This document shows, piece by piece, positions 44,347 through 54,000 of a stretch of 64,000 bases of DNA. A program made the position numbers and the translations under genes. Each line of letters begins with the position of its first letter. Within the stretch, counting starts at the first letter, position 1. The notes under the pieces are model-generated. The model was not told where the DNA came from, made no database searches, and saw only the letters and a program-made list of their open reading frames with translations. This DNA is from Zizania palustris (Eukaryota; Streptophyta; Magnoliopsida; Poales; Poaceae): positions 1 to 64,000 of the forward strand of contig JAAALK010000193.1 in NCBI GenBank assembly GCA_019279435.1, given 5' to 3'.

Positions 44347-45898
44347 ATGGTGAGGAGCGCCGCCCCAGCAATGGCGATGGACCCGCGCTTCCTGCAGCGC
44401 CAGATGGCGGCGGCGGCGGAGGCAGCGGCGGCGGTGACGGATCCGTCAGAGACGCGCGGCGCGCGCGAGCTCCGCCCCGCCTCAGAGCGATTTCGGGAGC
44501 AGACCTTGGAGCTCGGCCCGTCTGCGTGCACAGAAGCGTCGATCGAGCAAGCAACCAGGGCCCGCCTTGGTCTTGAGACGCCGGCGAGGTAGCCGGGTCG
44601 AGAGACGGTCCCGCAGCCGCGAGAAGGCGAGGTCGTCGTCTTCGAAGCTTTTTTCGATGCGGGATTGGGGTTCCCTGCCTCGGAGCTCCTTGCCGGGGTG
44701 CTGGAAGCATTCCATCTAGAGCTCCCGCAGCTGTCCCCTAACGCCGTGGCCCACCTCGCCATTTTCGAGTGGGCCATGCGCGCCGAAGGCTGTGAAGGGA
44801 GGGCGGAGGTCTTTGCGCAGATGCACGAAGCTCTCTGCCAGCCAAAGAAGAAGGGAGGCCAGATACTAGCCTTCGGGAGCATCAACTTCTAGCTCCGGAG
44901 GAAGTACGCGGACTCCTTCCTTGCGAAGGCCACCAATGAAAGGTGGTATTCCAAGTGGGTGAACCGGTGGTTCTACGTCCGCGTGGGGCTCAGCTCCGGC
45001 CTTGCTGGGATCCCGCGCCACATTTGGTTCCGGAGGGAAGCACGCGTCGAGACCAACACCGGCTCGATCTCCGCGAGGATCCAGCTCCTCCAGATCGTCG
45101 CCCGCCGAATGAGCATGCGCGACATGGCGGAGGAGTTCGTGGCTCTCAAGATTCCTCCGCTAAAGGAAGAGTGGCCGGCGTCGCTCCGGAGCAGCCGGGA
45201 CGAGTCGATGCCAGCGGAGCTCTCCCACCAGCTTGGTAAGTGTCCGCACCCGTCCACTTCGTTCCTGCCTTTCATGCCCGAAGGGTGCTCCGGTTCTAAT
45301 AATTGAACGCAGGGTCGCTCGTTGCCTGGACCCCCGATAAGGTGGCCCGCATGACAGAGAGGATTCTCGGAGTCCCTACCTCGGCTGAACGCACTCGGCG
45401 GCTGGAGTTGGTGGGCTCCTGGGAGCGCTCCAACAAAGTGTGGGGGGCGCTTGAGCTCTCGCCTCTGCCTCTCCCGGAGGTTGAGGTCCTCCGGGTTGTC
45501 TCGAAGAGGAAGGTAGGCGACCCCGACAGTGGCCTCTCTCCTCGCCGCCCCCCCAAGAAGAAGAAGATAGTGAAGGGTCCAAGGCAGCTTTCCCTGGGAC
45601 ACACCTCCGCCTCCCACTCCGAGTGGGGGGGTTCCAGCGATGGGGCCTAGTCGGAGTCAGGGGACCCTCTGGTAATTCCGGACCCGACCCCGTCAGTTCG
45701 GCCGGATGCTGGAAGGGCCGAAGACGCTCCCCCTCGCTCGGGCCCGACGGAGCCCGTGCCGGGGGCCGGGCAGGAGGCGCCCATTACCGGGGCGACGCCG
45801 CCTCCCATGACCACTCCCTCGCGTGAACCGGCTTCAGAGGGGGGCTCCGCCGGCTCTCACGGGAGTAGGGCGACGAACAGCTTGGACCGAGGGGGGTT
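44347..45898 (+). pseudogene. Element H antisense spliced gene (putative gypsy-type transposon / PF04195-like family)
   Basis: ATG 44347 opens one frame through exon 1 to 45235, with only two stops (TAG 44590 and 44890). It contains FEAFFDAGLGFPAS, LPQLSPNAVAHLAIFEWAM and RAEGCEGRAEVF (as in B), then RRMSMRDMAEEFVALKIPP (as in C). The intron is 45236-45312 (GTAAGT...CGCAG, 77 bp, phase 1). Exon 2 begins GSLVAWTPDK, has MTERILGVP and LELVGSWERSNKVWGAL, then basic and Pro/Ser-rich sequence, with a TAG at 45648-45650. It is cut at 45898. This is the best-preserved copy in the window. Its function is unknown, and no catalytic or DNA-binding motif is evident to me. Confidence 0.75.
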
Positions 45899-46252
45899 GG
45901 TTTTGCTTTGTTGCATCTACACTGTTGTGTTTAGATCCCGCCTCTTGCACCGGACCGATTGGCTGCTGCATTGGCGTTTGTGAAACCTCACCTTATCTTC
46001 GTTTGTCTGTGATTTGGCATTCGATTTGTATCCTTCCTGTTCTTGCTTGTGTTCTTGGGTTCGCTTGCAGGAATTAGCCTTCGTGGCGAGGTCAATCGCG
46101 TCCTGCGTGGTTGATAACCAACGGAGACAGTGGTGTAACGATTGCAAGGTTTTGATCCGCCGGACCGGAGCCTTGGATCACCAACGTCGAGATTCTCCAC
46201 CAACCCAAGTTTATCCCTTACCTAGCGGAAGATCGGGACCACTCCCCCATCA
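45899..46252 (+). repeat. Element I 5' LTR remnant (R-U5 only)
   Basis: 354 bp matching 50364-50717. It starts GGTTTTGCTTTGTTGC, with no U3. In the 3' LTR this point lies 33 bp after the start of the TATATATT box, so the remnant begins about where transcription would start. The two differences seen are near 46157 and 46178. Confidence 0.9.
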
Positions 46253-46254
46253 GC

Positions 46255-46267
46255 TGGTATCAGAGCT
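46255..46267 (+). other. Element I primer binding site (initiator Met tRNA)
   Basis: TGGTATCAGAGCT two bases after the LTR end. Confidence 0.92.
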
Positions 46268-47430
46268 CAGATTCCCCGTTAGGTAATCTCGATCTGCTTT
46301 TGTTTTACCCAGAGTCCAGAAAACCGCACCAAAAAAATTCCCCACCGAGAACCCCTTTGTGCCTTGCGATTTTAATTTCAGTTTTAACTTTGTTGAGTTC
46401 GTGTTCTTGGTCGAGTCTTGTTGCTGGTTTAGTCATCCCTCTGTGTCGTTTGAGTAGTAGTTATTCTTGTGTCTCAGAAAAAAATTTCCCCACCGAAACC
46501 CCCCCTTCCGCAACCCTACATTGTTTTCCACATCCAGTCTTTGTGACCCCCCTTCAGTAAAACAGGCATAACTTTTCGCTCGTTTGGCAGAAAACTCTGA
46601 AATTTTTTGAGCGTGTTCCTGACTCAATTTGGAGGGTACTCTAACCGACAAATGTCGGTTAGCCCTCACCAAAATCGCCAAAAAAAATCGGGAAGATAAA
46701 GAAAAAAATTGGACAAAGTTTTTGCTCGCCGGACAGCGAACTTGTTTGAATTTTTGTGAGCCACATCCCACCTCAGTTGCAGGTGCCAATTTTTGTGGTT
46801 ACTCCTCTGGTCATCCTTGTTTCAAAAAAAAATAGAGTGAAAAAAAAGGAGAAAAAAAAATATAAAAAAAGAGAAGCGGGCTGTTTGTTGCTTGTCCGAT
46901 CTCTTGTCTGAACCTTTGTCCGAACTCTTGTCCGATCCGAGCAGCAGCAGAAAAAAAAATTGTGCACATACCCTTGTCCGATCACTTGTCCGATCTCTTG
47001 TCCGATCCCTTGTCCGATCTATAGAGAGCTGATTTTGACCTGTTTTTGCTTCCTTTTGGATTTTTGGGCACATAGTTTCCCTCTATTACTTGAACTTTCA
47101 CTTTGGGAGCACTACGGTCAGAAACTTTGACGAGTACTAGGGAATACTTACTGAACTTGGTTTAACTGTTATTATTATCGCTAATCCTTGCTACTCACTT
47201 TGCCTTCCAAGCTACACATTTCTCTTGGTCAGGACAGGATCATTTCTTGCAATTGTACACCACCCTCCACTTGGTTCATCACCTGTAGGCCGGTGACCTC
47301 ACTGCGGCGTGGTAAGAACACTTGCAAGCGTGGGTAAGGTGCTTGACGAATTGCTTCCACCACACATCCACCACCCCACCTAGCTGTTTTACATAAGGAT
47401 TATTCTTTGTTGCTTTATCTTTTCACTAAC
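46268..47430 (+). other. Element I leader, gag missing, with CTTGTCCGAT repeats
   Basis: No gag core or zinc knuckle can be read here, although related elements carry gag between PBS and protease. A-rich and T-rich runs at 46480-46870 are followed by about eight copies of CTTGTCCGATC and variants at 46891-47022. Open frames across the repeats would give Arg/Asp/Thr-rich peptides and are probably chance. Confidence 0.65.
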
Positions 47431-50046
47431 ATGGCAGCACTTATTGTACAACGTGACTTGAGCACTCACATGGACCAGGACGACCAGGCACAACGGAACA
47501 ATATATTTCAGACCATCTTCCTCGTCAATAATCGTCGTGCGCGTGTCATCATCGACAGCGGTAGTTGCAACAATTTGGTGAGCCTCGACGTGGTAACTAA
47601 GCTTCAACTTCCCACACGTGCACATCCACACCCTTACCATGTGCAATGGCTCAACGACAGCGGTAAGGTCAAGGTAACACAAACTGTTCACATCGAATTT
47701 TCCATTGGTATATACTTCGGAAGTGCTGATTTTGATGTAGTACCAATGCAAGCATGTTCTCTATTACTTGGTAGACCTTGGGTATATGATACTGATGCTA
47801 CACACCATGGTAGGAGCAATAAGTACACATTTATGTATAAAGGAAAGAAAGTTACATTGCTTCCTATGACTCCTGCTGAAATTGTGAAATTTGAACAAGA
47901 AAAACATGCTAGAGACACCCAAAAGAGCAAACAACCTTCTGAAATTCAGCAAGTAGCTAAAACACTTTCAAGGCAACAAAAAGATAAAGTTGTTTCTCTT
48001 TCTTCATCACAAATTGTTAATCTGAAAGGACGTGTCATGCTTGCAACTAAAACTAACCTTGCAGTACGTAGTTTTCTTGGTCTTGCAGGTTTCTATCAGC
48101 GTCTTGTGAAAGATTTCAGCACCATAACCAGTCCTTTACCTGAGTTGACCAAGAAGGGAGTTACGTTTACTTGGGAGCCAGCACAAGGACGAGCTTTGGC
48201 CATACTCAAGGACCGCCTTACACGTGCACCTCTACTTCAGCTACCCAACTTCAGTAAGTCTGTTAAGTTAGAATGTGATGCTAGTGATTTTGGAATAGGA
48301 GATGTGCTGCTACAAGAAGGTAAACCCGTGACCTATTCTAGTGAGAAATTGCATGGTCCACAATTGAATTATTTTACCTATGAGTGTGAATTATATGCCT
48401 TAGTGCGTGTGCTTAAGACTTGGCGACATTACCTTTTGCCTGAGGAGTTTAATATACATTCTGATCATGAAGCACTAAAATATTTGAGAGGGCAAGCTAA
48501 ATTGAACCATAGACATGTTAAACGGGTTAAATTTATTGAACCTTTCCCATACATTGTGAAATACAAGAATGGCAAAGAAAATGTGGTTGCTGATGCTTTG
48601 TCTCGCATGGTTGTTCTTTTATCTCAACTTGATATTAACGTTCCAGATTTGGAAAGCTTGAAAGATTTGTATGTTGTAGATAAAGAATTTGCTGAACCAT
48701 TCACTAAATGTAATGATGGGAAAGACTGGAAAACATTTCATGTTTATGACGGTTTCTTGTTCCATGCTAACAAGATATGTGTTCCAGATTCGTCCGTATG
48801 TTTGCTGTTGTTGCAGGAATCACATGGCGGTGGATTAATGGAACATTTTGGGAGAGAAAAGACTTTGGCCCTGCTGTCCCATAATTTTTATTGGCTAAAG
48901 ATGCGGAGAGATGTTGAACGATTTGTGCAGCGTTGTGCCACATACCATAAAGCTAAGTCCAAACTAAACCCATATGTTTTGTACACTCCATTTCCTGTTT
49001 CTAGTGCACCTTGGGAAGATATTAGCATGCACTTTATTGTGAGATTGCCTAGGACAAGGAGGGGGAGAGACTCCATATTCGTAAGAGTGGATAGGTTTTC
49101 TAAAATGGCACACTTTATTCCCTGTCACAAGACCAACGATGCTTCACATATTGCTGATTTATTTCTCAGGGAAATTGTGAGGTTGCACGGGATGCCTAGA
49201 GCCATTGTTTCAGATCATGATGAGAAGTTTATGAGTTACTTTTGGAAGACGATGTGGGTCAAGCTTGGCACAAAATTGCTATTTTCAACAACTTGTCACC
49301 CGCAAACTGATGGTCCAACAGAAGTGGTAAACCGTACACTCTCCATGTTGCTGCGGGCAATGATTAAGAAGAACTTGAAGGAATGGGAGGACAGCCTTCC
49401 ACTTGTTAAATTTGCATACAATAGAGCTGTTCACTCAACAACACATTTGTGCCTGTCTGAATTGGTGTATGGTTTGAAGCCAATCACACCACTTGATTTG
49501 CTGCCACTTCCTTTTCAAGAGAGAACAAACATGGAAGTAACTAAGCATGCAGAGTTTGTGAAAGCTATGCATTTGAAGGCCAAGGAAGTTATAGAAAAGA
49601 AGGCACGCTATTTTGCTCAAAAGACAAATAAAGGAAGAAAGAAGATGTTTTTCAAACCAGGAGATCTTGTTTGGTTGTACTTGCGCAAGGAACGTTTTCC
49701 TGATTTGAAAAAGTTTAAATTGATACCCCATGCTGATGAATTAAAACCCTATTTGGGAGCTGACGATGAGCTTGAGTCGAGGACGACTCCAATTCAAGAA
49801 GGGGAGGATGATGAGGACATCACGTCACATGATACACACATGGAGCCTCCACCTACAATTCAACTACAAGGACCAATCACACGCGCCCGTGCCCGTCGCT
49901 TGAACCATGAGGTTAATTCGTTCCTTAGCAACTTTGATTATATTTGTTTGGATGGGATGCTACTGAATACTAGTGATATTTTGTTGCTTAGGAACATGGG
50001 AGATGGAATAGGAGAGTTGGAGTTGAAGACGGAGCCGCACGGATGA
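47431..50046 (+). CDS. Element I deleted polyprotein: protease, RNase H, integrase in one open frame (871 aa from ATG)
   Basis: Start chosen at ATG 47431. The frame is open 8 codons upstream but without an ATG. Protease has VIIDSGSCNNLVS and LLGRPW. The frame then passes at once to the RT thumb (GLAGFYQRLVKDFS). The RT palm with the YxDD motif is absent. RNase H has ECDASDFGIG, YALVRVLKTW, HSDHEALKY and VADALSR. The integrase finger ends CATYH, Tyr replacing the second Cys. The core has ISMHFIV, with His in place of the first catalytic Asp, then SDHDEKF and TEVVNRTL. The GPY/F region is also missing, since LKKFKLIPHAD runs into ELKPYLG. No stops or frameshifts occur. It cannot replicate itself but looks maintained as an open frame. 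Confidence 0.85.
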   Translation: MAALIVQRDLSTHMDQDDQAQRNNIFQTIFLVNNRRARVIIDSGSCNNLVSLDVVTKLQLPTRAHPHPYHVQWLNDSGKVKVTQTVHIEFSIGIYFGSADFDVVPMQACSLLLGRPWVYDTDATHHGRSNKYTFMYKGKKVTLLPMTPAEIVKFEQEKHARDTQKSKQPSEIQQVAKTLSRQQKDKVVSLSSSQIVNLKGRVMLATKTNLAVRSFLGLAGFYQRLVKDFSTITSPLPELTKKGVTFTWEPAQGRALAILKDRLTRAPLLQLPNFSKSVKLECDASDFGIGDVLLQEGKPVTYSSEKLHGPQLNYFTYECELYALVRVLKTWRHYLLPEEFNIHSDHEALKYLRGQAKLNHRHVKRVKFIEPFPYIVKYKNGKENVVADALSRMVVLLSQLDINVPDLESLKDLYVVDKEFAEPFTKCNDGKDWKTFHVYDGFLFHANKICVPDSSVCLLLLQESHGGGLMEHFGREKTLALLSHNFYWLKMRRDVERFVQRCATYHKAKSKLNPYVLYTPFPVSSAPWEDISMHFIVRLPRTRRGRDSIFVRVDRFSKMAHFIPCHKTNDASHIADLFLREIVRLHGMPRAIVSDHDEKFMSYFWKTMWVKLGTKLLFSTTCHPQTDGPTEVVNRTLSMLLRAMIKKNLKEWEDSLPLVKFAYNRAVHSTTHLCLSELVYGLKPITPLDLLPLPFQERTNMEVTKHAEFVKAMHLKAKEVIEKKARYFAQKTNKGRKKMFFKPGDLVWLYLRKERFPDLKKFKLIPHADELKPYLGADDELESRTTPIQEGEDDEDITSHDTHMEPPPTIQLQGPITRARARRLNHEVNSFLSNFDYICLDGMLLNTSDILLLRNMGDGIGELELKTEPHG

Positions 50047-50717
50047 TTTGAAGTCAAGAATTCGCTGGTTCGGACTACATCGACCACCTTTCACCAAAAT
50101 GGGCATAACTTCCTCATACGAAGTCCGATTGGCGCGTTCTTTGACTTTTTGGAAAGCTGAGGAGAAGCCGGATCGTTTGCCGTTGGTTTCACCTCATTTG
50201 GAGTCTCGAGTCGTCCTGTGTATTTAAAACAGTACTGCGTGACAGAACTGGGCCATGTTGGCCATAATCTGAGTCTGTACGTCTTCTAGCCCACAGCCCA
50301 AGTCTGTTCCCCTTCCACAGGCCGCCGCCCTATATATTCTCACGCCAGCCACCTCTAGGGTTAGGTTTTGCTTTGTTGCATCTACACTGTTGTGTTTAGA
50401 TCCCGCCTCTTGCACCGGACCGATTGGCTGCTGCATTGGCGTTTGTGAAACCTCACCTTATCTTCGTTTGTCTGTGATTTGGCATTCGATTTGTATCCTT
50501 CCTGTTCTTGCTTGTGTTCTTGGGTTCGCTTGCAGGAATTAGCCTTCGTGGCGAGGTCAATCGCGTCCTGCGTGGTTGATAACCAACGGAGACAGTGGTG
50601 TAACGATTGCAAGGTTTTGATCCACCGGACCGGAGCCTTGGATCGCCAACGTCGAGATTCTCCACCAACCCAAGTTTATCCCTTACCTAGCGGAAGATCG
50701 GGACCACTCCCCCATCA
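49809..50717 (+). repeat. Element I 3' LTR
   Basis: 909 bp, TGATGAGGACATC to CCCCCATCA. The purine tract AAGAAGGGGAGGA just before it is also coding (IQEGEDDED). TATATATT is at about 50331. The left end is placed by the PPT and by recalled similarity to CRM-type LTR starts, because the 5' LTR lacks this part. The right end is certain. Confidence 0.75.
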
Positions 50718-50976
50718 ATGATGGTGTTACCTTGTTCCCGGAGAGGTCAGGGATGTCGATATCATGCTTGACGAAGCCCCCGTGGGTCTTGGTGAAGCGC
50801 CCAAGCAGGATAGTGTGCAACTCCTTCGTCTTGGCCTCGATCTCTTCCGTATCTTCCTCAGAGAGGTTGTCGAGGGTGGGGAGGATAATGTTGCTGTCGT
50901 CGATCTCCGCGCTCCCCACTAGGTCCATCGGCGTTGAGGGTCCCGTTGATGTAGACGTAGTAGATGTGCCCGTCAC
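50718..50976 (-). pseudogene. Element D gag N-terminus
   Basis: Minus-strand ATG at 50976 (MTGTSTTSTSTGPSTPMDLVG) followed by an acidic helix (EEDTEEIEAKTKEL) and GGFVKHDIDIPDLSGN. It aligns with the A gag start (16944 downward). It is cut at 50718 by element I, and the next ~830 bp of D gag are absent from the window. Confidence 0.8.
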
Positions 50977-51000
50977 AGATGTAGTAGTACTTCACATGTT

Positions 51001-51020
51001 TCTCCCTAGTGGAGTCACCA
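51001..51020 (-). other. Element D primer binding site (degenerate)
   Basis: Minus-strand TGGTGACTCCACTAGGGAGA, 7 bp from the LTR, homologous to the A site with several changes. Confidence 0.65.
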
Positions 51021-51027
51021 AAAAGTG

Positions 51028-54000
51028 TGTTGATGCTAAAATCTGATGATGAAAGTACCAACTCACTGACGCCGATTCGATGATATAAAAGCGCGTGGAT
51101 ACCTAAGAAAAAACGTAGGCATGACACGACGATGACGTCGCGTTCCGATGACCCTTGACTGTGACAAGGGATGGTGGAGTCGCCCGGTAATTAGATTACA
51201 GAAGTATAACCCAATTAGCCAAAACACGGATGAATTAAACCAAACCAGCCGATTTAAACCAATTAACCCAATTAGCCGATATAACCCAATTAACCCAATT
51301 AGCCGATTTAAACCAACGCAAGTAGAATCGGTCAGACCAACCTAGGGGGATCGGTCAGACCATCGAGTTCCAGAACGACTCAGTTAGACTAGACGCCCAC
51401 CGTCGGTCAGACCAAAAGGCTGACAACGGCCACTTCACGCTTGCCGGCACAGAAGGTGATGGATCCAGCACATGCCAGTCAGACCGACAAGGACCCGTCG
51501 GTCAGACCGAAGTGGCGGGGAGTTGTCTCCTCGCATTGCCGGCAGACCTGCAGATGGATCCGACACACGTCGGTCAGACTGACCGGCTGTAGGACCGAAA
51601 GTAGCGACCAGAGGGGGGGTGAATGGGTGCCTAAAAAATTCTTTCGAATCAATGGCCTGTTCCCAATACCCAACGCACCTCAGAAAGACTACGCAGCAGA
51701 AAATAGATAAAAGGCCTAAGTCTAAAGGTTTCTAACCTAGAAGCAAATGATTATAACTGAGAATTATTAAATAAGTGCAACTAGGCAGATGTACATGGTG
51801 TAACAGGCCTAAACTTCTCAATGAAATGATCTAAGTGTGTGTAAGATGAAAAGAGAAGTTACTGTCCAAATTTGTCTCCTGTTCGGTACTGGGCGAAGCT
51901 TCCTTCGCACGTCGAGGTCTGCTTCGGAGGTTGGTGACGGAGCCTGTCCGAGATGCCGAAGGTGTCACGGTCTAACCTAGTTCGAAGTGGTAAGTAGCGA
52001 GGTGTACTTCGGAGCGAAGTATGACAATGCCGAAGCCTGGTTCGAAGTATGTACTTCGAAGTCAAGGCTTCGAACACAGCTTCGAACCAAGAGCTTCGGA
52101 GCAAAGTGACAGAGTCGGAGCCTGCTTCGATGTGTGCACTTCAAAGACAAAACTTCGAACACAACTTTGAACCGAAAGCTTCGAAGCAAAACCTTCGAAC
52201 AGAAAACTTCGAACACAACACACAAAAGGACAACCTTCGAACAAAGAAGCGAAGTCTGTCACACGATAGAAAATCAAGTCCGAAGCCTACACTCTATCTT
52301 CGAACAGGGAAAGCTTCGGAAGGATGATCGAAGGTTGACATGCCACGAAGAAATCAAATCGAAGTCTATCAGAAATGACACGCTTCGAACCCAACTTCGA
52401 AGCCTACCGAAGTATGGACTTCGAACAGCTAGATTCGGAGTATGTTGATCGAAGTATGCGATGTTGTCCGTCCACAAAAATTACTTCGAAGCTTATCAAC
52501 ACAGACCGCACACTGAAAATCGAAGATTGAGCGAAGCCTTCGAAGATGCTAAGTCGAAGCCTGTCTCATGGAGCTGAGGGGCTTCGAACAGAGAAAGACT
52601 TCGCCAGAGACACACCCAGAAAAGGTAATAGACCCTGTCAGCTTCGATCAAAAAGGTGTGCAGTAGAAGGTGAAAAGCTGCACAGAACACTGTAGCTGCA
52701 GGGAAGTAGTACTACTTGCAACAGCAAGAACTAGTACTACTAGAGTGAAGAACACACCTAGCCGAAGCCTCCAAAGCCTCAAAAACCACGGGAAAACTTG
52801 CTATGCTAATGAAATGCAGCCATTTAAAACCTTTGCAGATGCAGCACACAATGAAATAGGGCATTTACTGCAACATTGAAAGCAAAGCATTAAACACAGG
52901 AGCAAATGCTTCCTGGCGGCGCAAGCAGGGAACCAAGAGAGGAGAGAGACAATGCAAGAGACAAAAAGTGACCCAAAGAGTGGATTTGATTTCAGCACAA
53001 AGGGGTAGTCCAAACCCTAGGGATTGGGGTCCTATTTATAGGCAGCCCAACACTAGGAATATTCTACCAGCCCCTTAGGGTTTTTACAGACTCAAAAATA
53101 AAGGAAAAGACTCTACTGCCCTTAGGAATTTTTACAGACACGACTGACTGACTGTGGGCCTAGAGTTACAGATGACTTATCCGGAAGCTAAGTTTTCGTA
53201 GCGACTACGGCTTCTCTTCTGTACAGTCGGATACAGAATCAACGGTTGTCAGTTTTGCGCCGAAACTGACAAAGCCTCCACCGGCTTTGCACCAGGTACC
53301 CGGATTGGGCCGTCCTGACTCCGCAGCTCTCTCAGCCCGGCAATCACTCACCGCCCGTGTACCTGAATCAGTCCTGGTCAACAGCCCAGTGGGTCTTCTA
53401 CTGCTTCTGGCCCATGCACCCGGATTGGGCCAGCCCGACTTCGCAGCCTCCTCTGCCCGACAGTCGCTCGCTGCCCGTGTACCTGAGTCACACGCGGCCC
53501 ATGAAACAGCAGATCTCCTTTCTTCTTCAGTCCACTTTGACTATCGTTGACAATGACTCATCACATCTGGAGCCATGAGGCCCACGCTATTCAGCATGGC
53601 TCCTCACCGGCTAACGTCAGTCAGACCGACAATGCCAGATCAGAACACCCGGGTCCCCGAGGATCGTCTTGCCGTGGACAACTTGCAACAAGATTTCTTG
53701 GCAAAGAAGATGGGATGAAAACACTGCAAAACACCAAGAGATCAAAGGCAATTCATCCAAGAGACCGAATCACCGATAAAAACTGATAAAACCGATAGAA
53801 ATCCGTTACGTGGATTAAACGGGTGATTCATGAGCGAATCAACAAGGCCTACTGTGATTACGACACAGCGGACGAAGAGTTTACAATGCAAACTCACAAA
53901 GATGGATGCTACTTGGCTAATCCTAGGGCATAGAAAGTATAGATTGAAAGGTAAAAGTACGATTCAAGGTAAAATAATAGATTGGATCTATTAGGGCTTT

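Larger units (their letters stand above)
43080..45898 (-). mobile_element. Element H: truncated Tat element (minus), 3' LTR plus antisense gene
   Basis: Begins TGTTGGAACG at 43080 inside G's post-pol DNA (left flank CTCCT). The LTR runs to 43766, then PPT (GCGAGGGGCTAC on the minus strand, 43767-43778), then a gene on the plus strand, antisense to H. The PPT and the antisense gene match B and C. H ends abruptly at 45898, where an R-U5 fragment of element I begins. Its pol, PBS and 5' LTR are absent. Confidence 0.8.
45899..50717 (+). mobile_element. Element I: CRM-like Ty3/gypsy chromovirus, non-autonomous, 5' LTR truncated
   Basis: Partial 5' LTR 45899-46252, initiator-Met PBS 46255, repeat-rich leader, one long open frame from 47431 to 50046, and 3' LTR 49809-50717. 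The polyprotein reads about 238 bp into the 3' LTR, which is characteristic of the CRM group. The overlapping LTR parts show only 2 differences in 354 bp. ATGAT follows the 3' LTR (50718-50722) at the point where D resumes. The matching left copy is missing together with the start of the 5' LTR. Confidence 0.85.

Noticed and set aside
46809..47073. Arg/Asp/Thr-rich open frame near CTTGTCCGATC repeats as a possible small protein
   Set aside because: It is a translation of the short DNA repeat plus homopolymer runs, with no start context or homologue recognised.
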